Positions 1-8,403 are shown, counted from the first letter of the stretch. The stretch is DNA of 64,000 nt from Phycisphaerae bacterium (GCA_022072085.1 JAJVII010000022.1:1-64000); one strand, 5' to 3'. Numbers and translations are program-made. Notes: generated by a model not told the origin, from the letters alone.

Positions 1-2
1 CC

Positions 3-650
3 GCCCGGCCGGCGGCGGCCTGGCTGTTCGACGCCACCGGCGGCGGGGCCCCGGGCAAGTGGCTGACCCGCCTGCTGCCCGACGCGACCGAGCGCGACAT
101 CGTGATGCGGCAACTGGCTGAGGGGTTCAACTGCCCGCGCAGCTCGGCGGTCGGGCGCTACTTCGACGCGGCGGCGGCCCTGCTGGGGTTGGCTGACTGC
201 AACCACCACGAGGCCCAGGCGCCGATGGCGTTGGAGGCGGCGATCGCCCCGGCCTGCGAACGCGTGCTGCCCTACCGGATCGCCGAGGCCGCGGGCGATC
301 AGCCGATGGAGATCGACCTGCGCCCGGCGGTGCTGGAACTGATCGGCCGACTCGACGCCGACGAGCCGGTCGGCGAACTGGCGGCGGCGTTCCATAACAC
401 GATGGCCGCGGCGCTCGCCGAGACGGCCGCCCGCGCCGCCAAGGCAGCCGGGCTGGACACCGTCGCCCTGTCCGGCGGCGTGTTCGCCAACCGCTACCTG
501 TCGATGCGGATGGCTGAACTGCTGGTGATGGACTACGAACTGAAGCTGATGGCCCATCGGCGCGTGCCGCCCAACGACGGAGGCCTGGCGCTCGGCCAGG
601 CGGCGGTGGCGGCCGCCCGGATGGCGGGAATCAAGAGCAAGGTGGCCTGA
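3..650 (+). CDS. hypF: HypF C-terminal part (carbamoyltransferase), cut by window edge
   Basis: Open reading frame entering from the left edge, so only the last 215 residues are present. HypF uses carbamoyl phosphate and ATP to make the thiocarboxamide on HypE that becomes the cyanide ligands of the [NiFe] active site. The visible part is the Kae1/TsaD-like domain: LSGGVFANRYLS near the middle and RRVPPNDGGLALGQA near the end are typical of the HypF C terminus. The stop is followed after 2 nt by hypC, so the genes are probably co-transcribed and translationally coupled. The acylphosphatase, zinc-finger and YrdC domains must lie upstream of the window. Family assignment is secure; completeness cannot be judged. 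Confidence 0.93.
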   Translation, partial: ARPAAAWLFDATGGGAPGKWLTRLLPDATERDIVMRQLAEGFNCPRSSAVGRYFDAAAALLGLADCNHHEAQAPMALEAAIAPACERVLPYRIAEAAGDQPMEIDLRPAVLELIGRLDADEPVGELAAAFHNTMAAALAETAARAAKAAGLDTVALSGGVFANRYLSMRMAELLVMDYELKLMAHRRVPPNDGGLALGQAAVAAARMAGIKSKVA

Positions 651-652
651 TT

Positions 653-883
653 ATGTGCCTGGCGATGCCCGGACAGATTGTGCAGGCGGCGGCCCGCGGC
701 GGCAACGACGCCGTGGTCGACATGAACGGCAACCGCTTCACCGTCTCGACGGTGATGACGCCCGAGGCCCGCGTCGGCGACTGGGTGCTCGTGCATGCCG
801 GGTTCGCGATCGCCAAGCTCGACGAGAACGACGCCCGCGAGACGTGGGACCTGCTGCGAGAAGCGGGCATCAGGCTGGAGTGA
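653..883 (+). CDS. hypC: HypC/HupF hydrogenase assembly chaperone
   Basis: A 76-residue protein beginning MCLAMPGQIV. In HypC the cysteine at position 2 (after Met removal, the N-terminal residue) binds the Fe(CN)2CO intermediate together with HypD and later holds the large-subunit precursor. The size and the N-terminal MCLAMPG signature are exactly those of the family, and VGDWVLVHAGFAIAKLDE is the usual OB-fold core. It lies 2 nt after hypF and about 100 nt before hypD, in the canonical hypF-C-D-E order. Nothing unusual is seen. Confidence 0.96.
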   Translation: MCLAMPGQIVQAAARGGNDAVVDMNGNRFTVSTVMTPEARVGDWVLVHAGFAIAKLDENDARETWDLLREAGIRLE

Positions 884-967
884 AACACCAAGCTCACCAA
901 GAGCACCAAGACCGAACTTGTTCAGGGACAAGGATTCATCTTGGTGTTCTTGGCGACCTTGGTGGCT
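884..967 (+). repeat. Intergenic imperfect palindrome (CACCAAG family)
   Basis: Left arm made of CACCAAG words (CACCAAGCTCACCAAGAG at 886-903) and right arm of the complementary words (TCTTGGTG, then CCTTGGTGG near 957-966). They fold back into an imperfect hairpin in the gap between hypC and hypD. It is non-coding and sits inside a presumed operon. The same word family is seen again inside one CRISPR spacer near 60511. Confidence 0.6.
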
Positions 968-988
968 GATTCGGGACGACTGAGGACT

Positions 989-2104
989 ATGGACAGCCAG
1001 GTAGTGGAAATCCGCGACCGGATCGAACGGGCAGCCAACACGCTGGCCCGCGAGGTTCGTCTCATGGAAATCTGCGGCACGCACACCATGTCGATCTTCC
1101 GCCAGGGGCTGCGCGGCCTGCTGCCGCAGGCCGTTCGGCTGATCAGCGGCCCGGGCTGCCCGGTCTGCGTCACCAGCCAGGGCTACATCGACGCGGTGAT
1201 CGAACTGGCCGGGCGCGACGGGGTCATCATCGCGACCTACGGCGACATGATCCGTGTGCCCGGGCACAGCGGCAGCCTGGAGCAGGCCCGGGCGGCCGGC
1301 GCCCGCGTGCAGGCGGTGCTCTCCAGCATGGACGCTCTGACGCTGGCCCGCGAGAACCCCGACGCGACGGTGCTGTTCGTCGCGGTGGGCTTCGAGACGA
1401 CGGCCCCGGCGACGGCGGCGGCGGTCCTGGCGGCGGGAGCCCAGGGGCTGGACAACTTCGCGGTCCTGCCCGCGCATAAGTTCGTCATGCCCGCGATGCG
1501 GGCGCTGCTGGCCGACGGACAGGTGCGCGTGGACGGCTTCCTCTGCCCCGGCCACGTCAGTGTGATCCTGGGCAGCCGCGTGTACGACCCGATCGCCCGC
1601 GAGCACCAGCGGCCCTGCGTGGTGGCGGGCTTCGAGCCGATGCAGATTCTCCAGGCCGTCGCCCTGCTGCTGGAGCAGCTCGTTGCCCACCAGTCGCAGG
1701 TGACCAACGTCTACCGCTCGGTGGTGACGGCCCACGGCAACCCGCACGCCCTGCGACTGATCGACGAGGTCTTCACGCCGGCGGACGCCTGGTGGCGCGG
1801 CCTGGGGCCGATCCCCGGCAGCGGCATGGCCCTGCGGCCCCAGTTCGAGCGGTTCGACGGCTTCGCCCGCATGTGCGTCCGCGAAGGCGCCGACTACGAC
1901 CCGCCCGGCTGCCGCTGCGGCCAGGTGGTCAAGGGACTGGTCGACCCGCCGGAGTGCCCGCTGTTCGCGCAGAGCTGCACCGCGACGACGCCCGTCGGGC
2001 CCTGCATGGTCTCCAGCGAGGGGACGTGTGCGGCGTGGTTCAAGTACGGCCGGCGGCGGCTGGAGGTCGCCGGCACGCGGCGGCCGCAGGTCAGGACGAA
2101 ATGA
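989..2104 (+). CDS. hypD: HypD, Fe-S scaffold for Fe(CN)2CO assembly
   Basis: A 371-residue protein, the usual HypD length. HypD carries a [4Fe-4S] cluster and, with HypC, receives the CN and CO ligands on iron. Seen: MEICGTHTMSIFRQGLR near residue 29 and SGPGCPVCVTSQGYID near 62, both diagnostic, and a C-terminal cysteine-rich block (GCRCGQ, PECPLFAQSC, GTCAAWFKYGR) that binds the cluster. I chose the ATG at 989 because a 16-residue upstream TTG extension would be translated from the palindrome and is absent from the family. The stop overlaps the hypE start as ATGA, which predicts coupled translation. Confidence 0.95.
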   Translation: MDSQVVEIRDRIERAANTLAREVRLMEICGTHTMSIFRQGLRGLLPQAVRLISGPGCPVCVTSQGYIDAVIELAGRDGVIIATYGDMIRVPGHSGSLEQARAAGARVQAVLSSMDALTLARENPDATVLFVAVGFETTAPATAAAVLAAGAQGLDNFAVLPAHKFVMPAMRALLADGQVRVDGFLCPGHVSVILGSRVYDPIAREHQRPCVVAGFEPMQILQAVALLLEQLVAHQSQVTNVYRSVVTAHGNPHALRLIDEVFTPADAWWRGLGPIPGSGMALRPQFERFDGFARMCVREGADYDPPGCRCGQVVKGLVDPPECPLFAQSCTATTPVGPCMVSSEGTCAAWFKYGRRRLEVAGTRRPQVRTK

Positions 2105-3138
2105 TGGCGATGACGGCTGACAGCACGAAGTCGCAGCAAATCATGCTGGCCCACGGCGGCGGCGGCGAGATGACCGCGCGGCTGCTTGCGGACCACCTGC
2201 TGCCGCAGCTCGCGAACCCGGCGCTGGACGAACTGGGCGACGCCGCCGTCCTCAAGGCCGGTCGCTGCCGCGTCGCGATGAGCACCGATAGTTATGTTGT
2301 CCAGCCGCTGGAGTTTCCCGGCGGCGACATCGGCAAGCTGGCCGTCGCCGGCACGCTGAACGACCTGGCGATGGTCGGGGCCTCCGGCGTCGCGCTGAGC
2401 CTGGGGCTGATCCTGGAAGAGGGCCTGCCCACCGACCTGCTGGACCGCGTCGTTGCGTCGATCCGGCTGACCAGTTCGGCTGCCGGCGTGCCCGTGGTCA
2501 CCGGCGACACCAAGGTTGTCGGGCGCGGGCAGTGCGACGGGATGTTCATCAACACGACGGGGATCGGCCTGCCGGTCCCGCAGGCCCGGCTGGGCGCGGC
2601 CCGCGTCCGCCCGGGCGACAAGGTGGTCATCAGCGGACGCATCGCCGAGCACGGGCTGACGATCATCAGCCAGCGCCGCGGCCTGCGGTTCGACAGCCCG
2701 CTGCACAGCGACGTCGCGGTGCTGGCGCCACTGGTGCTGGGGCTGCTGCGGCAGTTCGGCCCGGGCGTCCGCTGGCTGCGCGACCCGACCCGCGGCGGCG
2801 TGGCCAACTGCCTGGTCGAACTGGCCGAGTCGGCCCACCTGGCCGTCGAGCTGAACGAGGAGGCGATCCCGATCAGCCCGACGACGCTGCACGCAGCCGA
2901 GATGCTCGGGCTGGACCCCCTGACGGTGGCCAACGAAGGCAAGTTCGTCGCGGTCGTGGCGGCGGACAAGGTGGACGCGGCGGTGGCGGCCTGCGGCAGT
3001 CACCCGCTCGGCCGACACGCCGCGGTCGTCGGCACGGTGACCGACGGCGAGCCGGGCCTGGTGGAACTGGTGACCCGCCTGGGCGGCAGGCGGATCGTGC
3101 AGAAACCTTACGGCGAGGAGCTGCCGAGGATCTGTTGA
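2101..3138 (+). CDS. hypE: HypE, carbamoyl dehydratase for cyanide ligand
   Basis: A 345-residue PurM-like ATP-binding protein. HypE dehydrates its own C-terminal thiocarboxamide to thiocyanate and passes CN to iron on HypC-HypD. Seen: LAHGGGGEMTARLL at the N terminus, STDSYVVQPLEFPGGDIGKLAV, DTKVVGRGQCDGMFINTTGIG, DPTRGGVANCLVELA, and a protein that ends exactly in PRIC, the modified cysteine tail. The start ATG at 2101 overlaps the hypD stop by 4 nt; a downstream ATG (2104) is possible. No missing residues are apparent. Confidence 0.96.
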   Translation: MMAMTADSTKSQQIMLAHGGGGEMTARLLADHLLPQLANPALDELGDAAVLKAGRCRVAMSTDSYVVQPLEFPGGDIGKLAVAGTLNDLAMVGASGVALSLGLILEEGLPTDLLDRVVASIRLTSSAAGVPVVTGDTKVVGRGQCDGMFINTTGIGLPVPQARLGAARVRPGDKVVISGRIAEHGLTIISQRRGLRFDSPLHSDVAVLAPLVLGLLRQFGPGVRWLRDPTRGGVANCLVELAESAHLAVELNEEAIPISPTTLHAAEMLGLDPLTVANEGKFVAVVAADKVDAAVAACGSHPLGRHAAVVGTVTDGEPGLVELVTRLGGRRIVQKPYGEELPRIC

Positions 3139-3141
3139 GGA

Positions 3142-3212
3142 AGGGGCTAGAGGCCAGGGGCCAGAGGCTAGTGAAGAACCGAGCCTCCCCCACCAGCCTT
3201 CAGCCTCTTGGA
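3142..3212 (+). repeat. Intergenic palindrome between hypE and hypA
   Basis: The gap carries GGGGCTAGAGGCCAGGGGCC followed by AGAGGCTAG and then loosely complementary AGCCTTCAGCCTCTTGG before the hypA start. It is a different word family from the element after hypC, but has the same style: short degenerate units repeated in one arm and complemented in the other. No gene is present here and no clear Shine-Dalgarno is seen for hypA. Confidence 0.45.
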
Positions 3213-3221
3213 CCCGGAACC

Positions 3222-3638
3222 ATGCACGAGACCTTTCTGGCGACGCAGCTTGTCGGACAGCTCGAGGAGCTGGTGGCGCCGCACGCGCCCTGCCGGCTGG
3301 CGCGGGTGAGGCTGCGAGTCGGGGCGTTGCAGCAGGTGGTCGGCGAGTTGCTCCAGTTCGCGTTCGAGGTGGCGGCGCGGGGCACGGCGGCGGAGGGGGC
3401 CGAGCTGGCGATCCATAGGACCGCCGGCGTCGGGCGCTGCCGGGCGTGCGGAGCCGAGTTCGCCATCGAGCAGTGGTGCTACCTCTGCCCGCGGTGCGAG
3501 TCGGGCGAGGTCGCGGTGGCCGGCGGCGACGAGTTCGTGATCGAGACGATGACGTTGGAGAAGGACGAGGATGAACGGTCCGCGGCGGTTTCGGCCGGCG
3601 CGGCCCGGAGTTCATTACAGCGTGATTCGACTTCTTGA
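3222..3638 (+). CDS. hypA: HypA/HybF nickel chaperone
   Basis: A protein beginning MHETFLATQL, where the N-terminal Met-His-Glu is the nickel site of HypA. A zinc ribbon follows: CRACGAEF and CYLCPRC about 15 residues later, giving two CxxC knuckles. HypA works with HypB to insert nickel into the large-subunit precursor. The family is usually about 113-118 residues; this reading frame is 138 because of a roughly 25-residue tail (EDERSAAVSAGAARSS) after the normal end. The tail overlaps the spacing to the next gene and may be a drifted stop codon. Start fixed by the obligatory MHE. Confidence 0.92.
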   Translation: MHETFLATQLVGQLEELVAPHAPCRLARVRLRVGALQQVVGELLQFAFEVAARGTAAEGAELAIHRTAGVGRCRACGAEFAIEQWCYLCPRCESGEVAVAGGDEFVIETMTLEKDEDERSAAVSAGAARSSLQRDSTS

Positions 3639-3657
3639 GCAGACAGGAGACAAACGG

Positions 3658-5553
3658 ATGCAAGCGCAAGCGCGGGTACTGCTGAAATCGAAAATGGGCG
3701 AGCTGGTCAAGGCCCTTGGCAAGGACCGCCGCGTCGTCGGTCCGGTGGCCAAGGAGAACCAGTTCGTTTTTGAACCGCTCAACGGAGGCAGCGAGCTGCG
3801 GATGGACTATCCGATCAGCGTGCTGCCGCCCAAGAAGTTCTTCATGCCGCAGTATGAGACGCTGCTGGCGTTCCGCGGCGCCGATCCGTCGGCGGTCGAA
3901 ATCCCCGACGCGGCCGTGCCGACAGTGATCCTCGGCATGCACCCCTGGGACGTCTCCAGCACCTGGCTGCTGGACAAGGTCTTCTCCAGCCGCAACAAGG
4001 ACCCGTATTACCTCTCCAAGCGCGACCGGGCGGTGGTGATCGCCCTGGACGCCAAGGCGCCGGCCAACGACACGCAGTTCTGCGCCGACATGGGCAGCCT
4101 CTATCCCAAGGAGGGGTGGGACCTCTGGCTCCAGGACCTCGGCGACCGCTACTACGTCCGCGTGGGGACCGAGGCCGGGCAGCAGATCGTCGACGCGACC
4201 GGCCTGTTCGCCGCCGCCGACAACAAGGACCGGCTGGCCCACGAGCAGTTCGAGTCCGAGAAGGAAGCCAACTGGCCCCGCCGCCTGCCGATGGACGGCT
4301 CGAAGATTCCCGAGCTGCTCGGCGAGAGCTACGACTCGCTGATCTGGGACGCGATCGCCCGGCGCTGCTTCAGTTGCGGCTCGTGCAACCTGGTCTGCCC
4401 GACCTGCTACTGCTTCAACGTGGTCGACGAACTGGACATGGACCTGTCCAGCGGTCAGCGCAAGCGCAACTGGGACGGCTGCCAGCTCCGCAACTTCTCC
4501 GAGGTGGCCGGCGGCGAGAACTTCCGCGAGGCGGCGGCCGAGCGGCTGCGCCACCGCGTGATGCGCAAGGGCAAGTACATGCACGACCAGTTCGGCCACC
4601 TCGGCTGCGTCGGCTGCGGGCGGTGCGACCGGCACTGCGTCGCGAGCATCAGCATCCGCTCGATCTTCCAGCAGGTGATGGAGGAGAAGCTTGCCAGCCA
4701 GAAACTGGTCGCCCCGGTGATCGTCCCGCCGCGGCCGGACGGGCAGTACATCCCGCGCGAGGGCAAGGTGGTCGCCTGCGAGCAGTTCACCCCGCGCGAG
4801 AAGTGGTATCGCATCCACCTGACCGACGGCGGCGGGCTGGACTACAAGGTCGGCCAGTTCGTCGAGTGCTCGATATTCGGCGTCGGCGAGGCGCCGATCA
4901 GCATCTGCACCGCGCCCGACGGCAGCGGTGACTTCGAGCTGTGCGTGCGGGCCGTCGGCGACCTGACCCGCCGCCTGCACACGATCGAGGTCGGCCAGTC
5001 GCTGGGCATCCGCGGGCCGTTCGGCAACGGATACGACATGGCCTCCTGCCACGGCGACGACCTGGTGTTCGTGGCCGGCGGGCTGGGCCTGGCCCCCTGC
5101 CGCAGCTTCATCCAGGGCGCCTTCGCCGGCCGCGACAAGTACGGCAAGATGACCATCCTCTACGGCGCCCGCACGCCGGAGGAACTGCTCTACCGCAAGG
5201 ATCTGCACGAGTGGGCCCAGCGGACCGACTGCGACCTGCACATCACGGTCGACCGTCCGAACGAGCAGTGGGTCGGCAACGTCGGGGTCATCACGACGCT
5301 GTTCAAGGACATCTCGATAGAGGCCAACAAGACGACGGTGTTCATCATCGGCCCGCCGGTCATGTTCAAGTACGCGGTGATGGAGGTGCTGGCCCTGGGC
5401 GTGCCGGAGGGCAAGATCCTCTGCTCGCTGGAGCGGCGGATGAAGTGCGGCCTGGGCAAGTGCGGCCACTGCCAGATCCGCGACGTCTACGTCTGCCAGG
5501 ACGGCCCGGTGTTCAACTACGCCCAGGTGAAGCGCCTGCGCGAAGGAATCTGA
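3658..5553 (+). CDS. Fused hydrogenase beta-gamma subunit (HydB-HydG type electron transfer)
   Basis: A 631-residue protein that joins two subunits usually encoded separately in group 3b NAD(P)-linked hydrogenases (order B-G-D-A in sulfhydrogenases). Residues 1 to about 345 are HydB-like with two [4Fe-4S] cysteine sets, CFSCGSCNLVCPTC from about 237 and CVGCGRCDRHC from about 317. Residues about 360-631 are HydG-like: a flavin/NAD-binding reductase fold (VGQFVECSIFGVGEAPISIC, VFVAGGLGLAPCRSFI near 471) ending with a PyrK-type [2Fe-2S] set (MKCGLGKCGHC then VCQDGPVF, from about 596). It would pass electrons between HydA/HydD and NAD(P). Start ATG 3658 has AGGAG 10 nt upstream; a longer 29-residue extension overlaps hypA and is unlikely. 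Confidence 0.88.
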   Translation: MQAQARVLLKSKMGELVKALGKDRRVVGPVAKENQFVFEPLNGGSELRMDYPISVLPPKKFFMPQYETLLAFRGADPSAVEIPDAAVPTVILGMHPWDVSSTWLLDKVFSSRNKDPYYLSKRDRAVVIALDAKAPANDTQFCADMGSLYPKEGWDLWLQDLGDRYYVRVGTEAGQQIVDATGLFAAADNKDRLAHEQFESEKEANWPRRLPMDGSKIPELLGESYDSLIWDAIARRCFSCGSCNLVCPTCYCFNVVDELDMDLSSGQRKRNWDGCQLRNFSEVAGGENFREAAAERLRHRVMRKGKYMHDQFGHLGCVGCGRCDRHCVASISIRSIFQQVMEEKLASQKLVAPVIVPPRPDGQYIPREGKVVACEQFTPREKWYRIHLTDGGGLDYKVGQFVECSIFGVGEAPISICTAPDGSGDFELCVRAVGDLTRRLHTIEVGQSLGIRGPFGNGYDMASCHGDDLVFVAGGLGLAPCRSFIQGAFAGRDKYGKMTILYGARTPEELLYRKDLHEWAQRTDCDLHITVDRPNEQWVGNVGVITTLFKDISIEANKTTVFIIGPPVMFKYAVMEVLALGVPEGKILCSLERRMKCGLGKCGHCQIRDVYVCQDGPVFNYAQVKRLREGI

Positions 5554-5562
5554 GTGAACCGA

Positions 5563-5631
5563 AGATTGGTGATTTCAGATTTTGGATTTGAATTCAAAAT
5601 CGAAAATCAAGAATCGTAAATCGAAAATCCG
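5563..5631 (+). repeat. AT-rich intergenic palindrome around GAATTC (AAAATC words)
   Basis: In this high-GC region the gap between the fused subunit and the small subunit is AT-rich and made of AAAATCGAAAATC-like words. It is an imperfect inverted repeat centred on GAATTC near 5590: GATTTTGGATTT on the left against AAATCGAAAATC on the right, followed by further copies. It does not encode a family-consistent extension of the downstream gene. Confidence 0.6.
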
Positions 5632-5656
5632 ACGGTCCGTTGAAAGGACAAACAAC

Positions 5657-6448
5657 ATGGCTAAGCCGAAACTGGCGCTGTTCAGCTTCTCCTGTTGCGA
5701 GGGATGCTCGCTGGAGGTGCTCAACTGCGAGAACGAGATGCTGGACATCCTGGGCGCCTTCGAGATCACGAACTACCGCGAGGCCCGCACCAACCGCAGC
5801 GATGACTACGACATCGCCCTGGTCGAAGGCGCGATCACCCGCGAGAGCGAGGTCGAGGAGCTCAAGAAGATCCGCTCCAACGCCAAGATGCTCGTGGCCC
5901 TGGGCGCCTGCGCCCACACCGCGGGCCTCAACGCCCTGAAGAACTTCCGCCCGATGAAGGAGGCCCTGACGACCGTCTACGGCGACAAGGCCGGATGGTT
6001 CGACACCATGCCCGCCCGACCGCTGAAGGACTTCGTCCACGTGGACCTCGTTCTGCCCGGCTGCCCGATCACCCGCAGCGAGTTCCTCGCGGTGGTCAAG
6101 GACCTGCTGGCCGGCAAGACCCCGCAGTTGCCGGATTATCCCGTCTGCACGCAGTGCAAACTGCGCGAGAACGTCTGCATGTATCACAAGGGCCAGATCT
6201 GCCTGGGCGTCGTCGCCCGGGCCGGCTGCAACGCCCACTGCCCGACCTTCGGCGGGCGCTGCGTCGCCTGCCGCGGGCTGATCGACCAGCCCAACAGCCG
6301 GGCCGCCAAGGACGTCCTGGACGAGCACGGCATCTCCCTGGAGCGCGTGCTCCAGGAGTTCCGTCTCTACAACGGCTGGAACGCGATGGCTGAGCCCCCG
6401 TCGGCTGACGCCAAGCAGGAATCGATGATTATGGAAGCCAAGCGCTAG
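5657..6448 (+). CDS. [NiFe]-hydrogenase small (delta) subunit
   Basis: A 263-residue cytoplasmic small subunit without a Tat signal. It carries the Fe-S relay next to the active site. Seen: FSCCEGCSLEVLNC (proximal cluster cysteines at 13/14, 17), LGACAHTAGLNALKN, a GCPITRSEFLAVVKDLL block, and CTQCKLRENVC, GQICLGVVARAGCNAHCP, GGRCVACRG supplying the remaining cluster ligands. This is the HydD/F420-nonreducing-type arrangement of group 3 enzymes. Start ATG 5657 follows GAAAGGACAAACAAC, an acceptable ribosome site; the longer frame would be read from the AT-rich palindrome. Sits between the beta-gamma fusion and the large subunit, as in group 3b operons. Confidence 0.92.
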   Translation: MAKPKLALFSFSCCEGCSLEVLNCENEMLDILGAFEITNYREARTNRSDDYDIALVEGAITRESEVEELKKIRSNAKMLVALGACAHTAGLNALKNFRPMKEALTTVYGDKAGWFDTMPARPLKDFVHVDLVLPGCPITRSEFLAVVKDLLAGKTPQLPDYPVCTQCKLRENVCMYHKGQICLGVVARAGCNAHCPTFGGRCVACRGLIDQPNSRAAKDVLDEHGISLERVLQEFRLYNGWNAMAEPPSADAKQESMIMEAKR

Positions 6449-6498
6449 GAATCGGGGATCGGGCAAGAGGGCGAGTTTCGGCAACCTGGTTTTCCAAG

Positions 6499-6518
6499 CC
6501 CCGTCGCGAGCGACGGGG
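6499..6518 (+). promoter_or_regulatory. Perfect 8-bp hairpin before large-subunit ribosome site
   Basis: CCCCGTCG, loop CGAG, CGACGGGG: a perfect stem ending 4 nt before the AAGGAG that serves the next gene. There is no T-run, so it is not a classical terminator. It may stabilise or separate the large-subunit message from the upstream part of the operon. Role is inferred only from position. Confidence 0.5.
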
Positions 6519-6536
6519 ATGCAAGGAGAAAAGACA

Positions 6537-7835
6537 GTGTCCAAGACAATGGAAATCGACGTTCATCACGTCACGCGGGTCGAGGGCCACGGCAACATCC
6601 GCGTCCGCGCCTCCGATGGCGTCGTCGAGGAGTGCGAGCTTCAGATCGTCGAGTCGCCGCGGTTCTTCGAGTCGATGGTGCGCGGCCGCATGTGGTTTGA
6701 CATCCCGCACATCACCTGCCGCATCTGCGGCATCTGCTCGATCGGCCACACGACGGCCGCCTGCCTGGCGATCGAGAACGCCTTCGGTCTCAAGCTCTCG
6801 CCGCAGGACCAGCTCCTCCGCCGGCTGCTGTTCGACGGCGAAATCCTGACCAGCCACATCCTGCACGTCTACTTCCTCGCGGCTCCCGACCTGGCCGGCG
6901 CCGACAGCGTCATTCCGCTGGCTTCGTCGCACCCGGAGGTGGTCAAGCGGGCGCTGCGGATGAAGCGACTGGCCAACGAGCTGTGCGAGATCCTGGTCGG
7001 CCGACACACCCACCCCGTGGGCATGGTCCCCGGCGGGTTCGTCCACGTGCCGAAGAAGGAAGAGCTGGTCGCCGTCAAGGCCAAGCTCGAGGGCATGAAG
7101 GACGACCTGCTCGCGACGGTCGAAACGATCAAGGCGCTGGCCGGCGCGATCCCGGCCTTCGAGCGCGAGACCGAGTACGTCGCCCTGGTCGACAAGAAGG
7201 ACTTCCCCTGGTTCTGGGGTCAGGTCGGCAGCAGCGACGCACCGGCCGTCAACTGGCCGAACTACCGCGACATCGTTCACGAGAAGGTCGTCCGCCACTC
7301 GACAAGCAAGCACGTCAGCAACAAGCGCGACAGCTACCAGGTCGGCGCCCTGGCCCGCGTGAACCTGAACTACAACCTGCTATGCGACCTGGCCAAGCAG
7401 GCCGGGGCGGCCATGGGCTACGCCAAGGCCCCGGTGTTCAACCCCTACTTCATCAACGTCGCCCAGGTGATGGAGACCGCCCACTGCTGGGCCGACGCGA
7501 TCGCCACCATCGACAAGCTGCTGGCGATGGACATCAAGCTGTCGCCGCCGCAGGTCGCCCCGCGGGCCGGCGTCGGCGTGGGCGTCGCCGAGGTGCCGCG
7601 CGGCATCCTCTTCCACGAGTACGAATTCGACGACAAAGGCGTCTGCCAGCGGGCCAACCTGGTCATCCCGACCGGGCAGAACCTGGCCAACATCGACGCC
7701 GACATGCGCGCCCTGGTCCCGCAGATCATCGGCGAGCCCAAGGACGCGATCCAGCTCAAGCTGGAGATGCTCGTGCGGGCCTACGACCCCTGCATCTCCT
7801 GCTCGGTCCACCTGCTTGATGTGGACTGGGTGTGA
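6537..7835 (+). CDS. [NiFe]-hydrogenase large (catalytic) subunit
   Basis: A 432-residue catalytic subunit. RVEGHGNI near residue 14, the L1 motif CRICGICSIGH (nickel ligands Cys64 and Cys67) and the L2 motif DPCISCSVH (ligands Cys419 and Cys422) are complete. After the motif histidine (425) only LLDVDWV remains, a short peptide expected to be removed by the maturation protease encoded next. I chose GTG 6537 because AAGGAG lies 8 nt upstream; ATG 6519 overlaps that site and ATG 6549 is also possible. Overall similarity is to group 3 (3b/3c) enzymes; the exact subgroup needs a tree. No transmembrane or Tat features, so it is cytoplasmic. Confidence 0.93.
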   Translation: MSKTMEIDVHHVTRVEGHGNIRVRASDGVVEECELQIVESPRFFESMVRGRMWFDIPHITCRICGICSIGHTTAACLAIENAFGLKLSPQDQLLRRLLFDGEILTSHILHVYFLAAPDLAGADSVIPLASSHPEVVKRALRMKRLANELCEILVGRHTHPVGMVPGGFVHVPKKEELVAVKAKLEGMKDDLLATVETIKALAGAIPAFERETEYVALVDKKDFPWFWGQVGSSDAPAVNWPNYRDIVHEKVVRHSTSKHVSNKRDSYQVGALARVNLNYNLLCDLAKQAGAAMGYAKAPVFNPYFINVAQVMETAHCWADAIATIDKLLAMDIKLSPPQVAPRAGVGVGVAEVPRGILFHEYEFDDKGVCQRANLVIPTGQNLANIDADMRALVPQIIGEPKDAIQLKLEMLVRAYDPCISCSVHLLDVDWV

Positions 7836-7837
7836 CG

Positions 7838-7935
7838 AACGCGGAATGAGGAATGCGGAGTGCGGAATGAAGAAGGAAACGGAATGCGCGGCGACCGATG
7901 CTGATTCCGCATTCCGAATTCCGCATTCCGAATTC
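7838..7935 (+). repeat. Palindrome of GGAATG / CATTCC words overlapping a gene start
   Basis: The left arm has ACGCGGAATGAGGAATGC and GGAGTGCGGAATG; the right arm has ATTCCGCATTCCGAATTC and another CCGCATTCCG, complementary to the left. The element runs from the large-subunit stop into the beginning of the protease gene, so part of it is translated if an upstream start is used. Confidence 0.65.
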
Positions 7936-8403
7936 GCCCTCTCCGTCATCGGCGTGGGCAATCTCTACATGGCCGACGACTCGGTCGGCGTGCGGATCGT
8001 CCAGCGGCTGGCCGAGGATTGCGACGCGTCGGCCGGCGGGCGGATAGAGTATCTCGACGGCGGGACGGGCGGCCTGCGGCTGATCAACTGGATCGAGCAG
8101 GCCCGGCGGTTGCTGTTCGTCGATGCCGCCGACTTCGGCGGGCGGCCGGGCGACACCCGGCTGATCCCGCCCGAGCGCGTGATGGCGTCGGCCAGGGCTG
8201 AGCGGTTCAGCCTGCACGAGACGGGCGTGGCCAACGTGCTCAAGCTGACCGCGGAGCACTTCCGCGCCCCGCCGACGTGGATTCTGGGCGTGCAGGTGCA
8301 GACGGTCGAGCAGTCCGACCGCCTCAGCCGGCCCCTGGCCGATCGGCTGGACGCCCTGACCGAAGAAGTGAAACACCTGGCCCGCCGACTGGCGGAAGAA
8401 TAG
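7867..8403 (+). CDS. HycI/HyaD-family hydrogenase maturation protease
   Basis: Nickel-dependent endopeptidase that trims the C-terminal peptide of the large subunit after metal insertion. Seen: SVIGVGNLYMADDSVGVRIV (family Gly-Gly-Asn start and first metal-binding Asp), YLDGGTGGLRLI (second Asp) and FSLHETGVANVLKL (His). The family normally begins a few residues before the IGVGN block, but no start codon lies there: the nearest candidates (7867, 7846, 7819) are all inside the palindromic repeat, so the first 25 or more residues are repeat-derived. I chose ATG 7867, which has GGAG 6 nt upstream, giving 178 residues. Immediately downstream of its presumed substrate gene. Confidence 0.85.
   Translation: MKKETECAATDADSAFRIPHSEFALSVIGVGNLYMADDSVGVRIVQRLAEDCDASAGGRIEYLDGGTGGLRLINWIEQARRLLFVDAADFGGRPGDTRLIPPERVMASARAERFSLHETGVANVLKLTAEHFRAPPTWILGVQVQTVEQSDRLSRPLADRLDALTEEVKHLARRLAEE

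Noticed and set aside
1894-5469. A 1191-codon minus-strand open frame over the hyp/hydrogenase genes
   Set aside because: Shadow of the high-GC plus-strand genes; low-complexity composition and no homologous motif.
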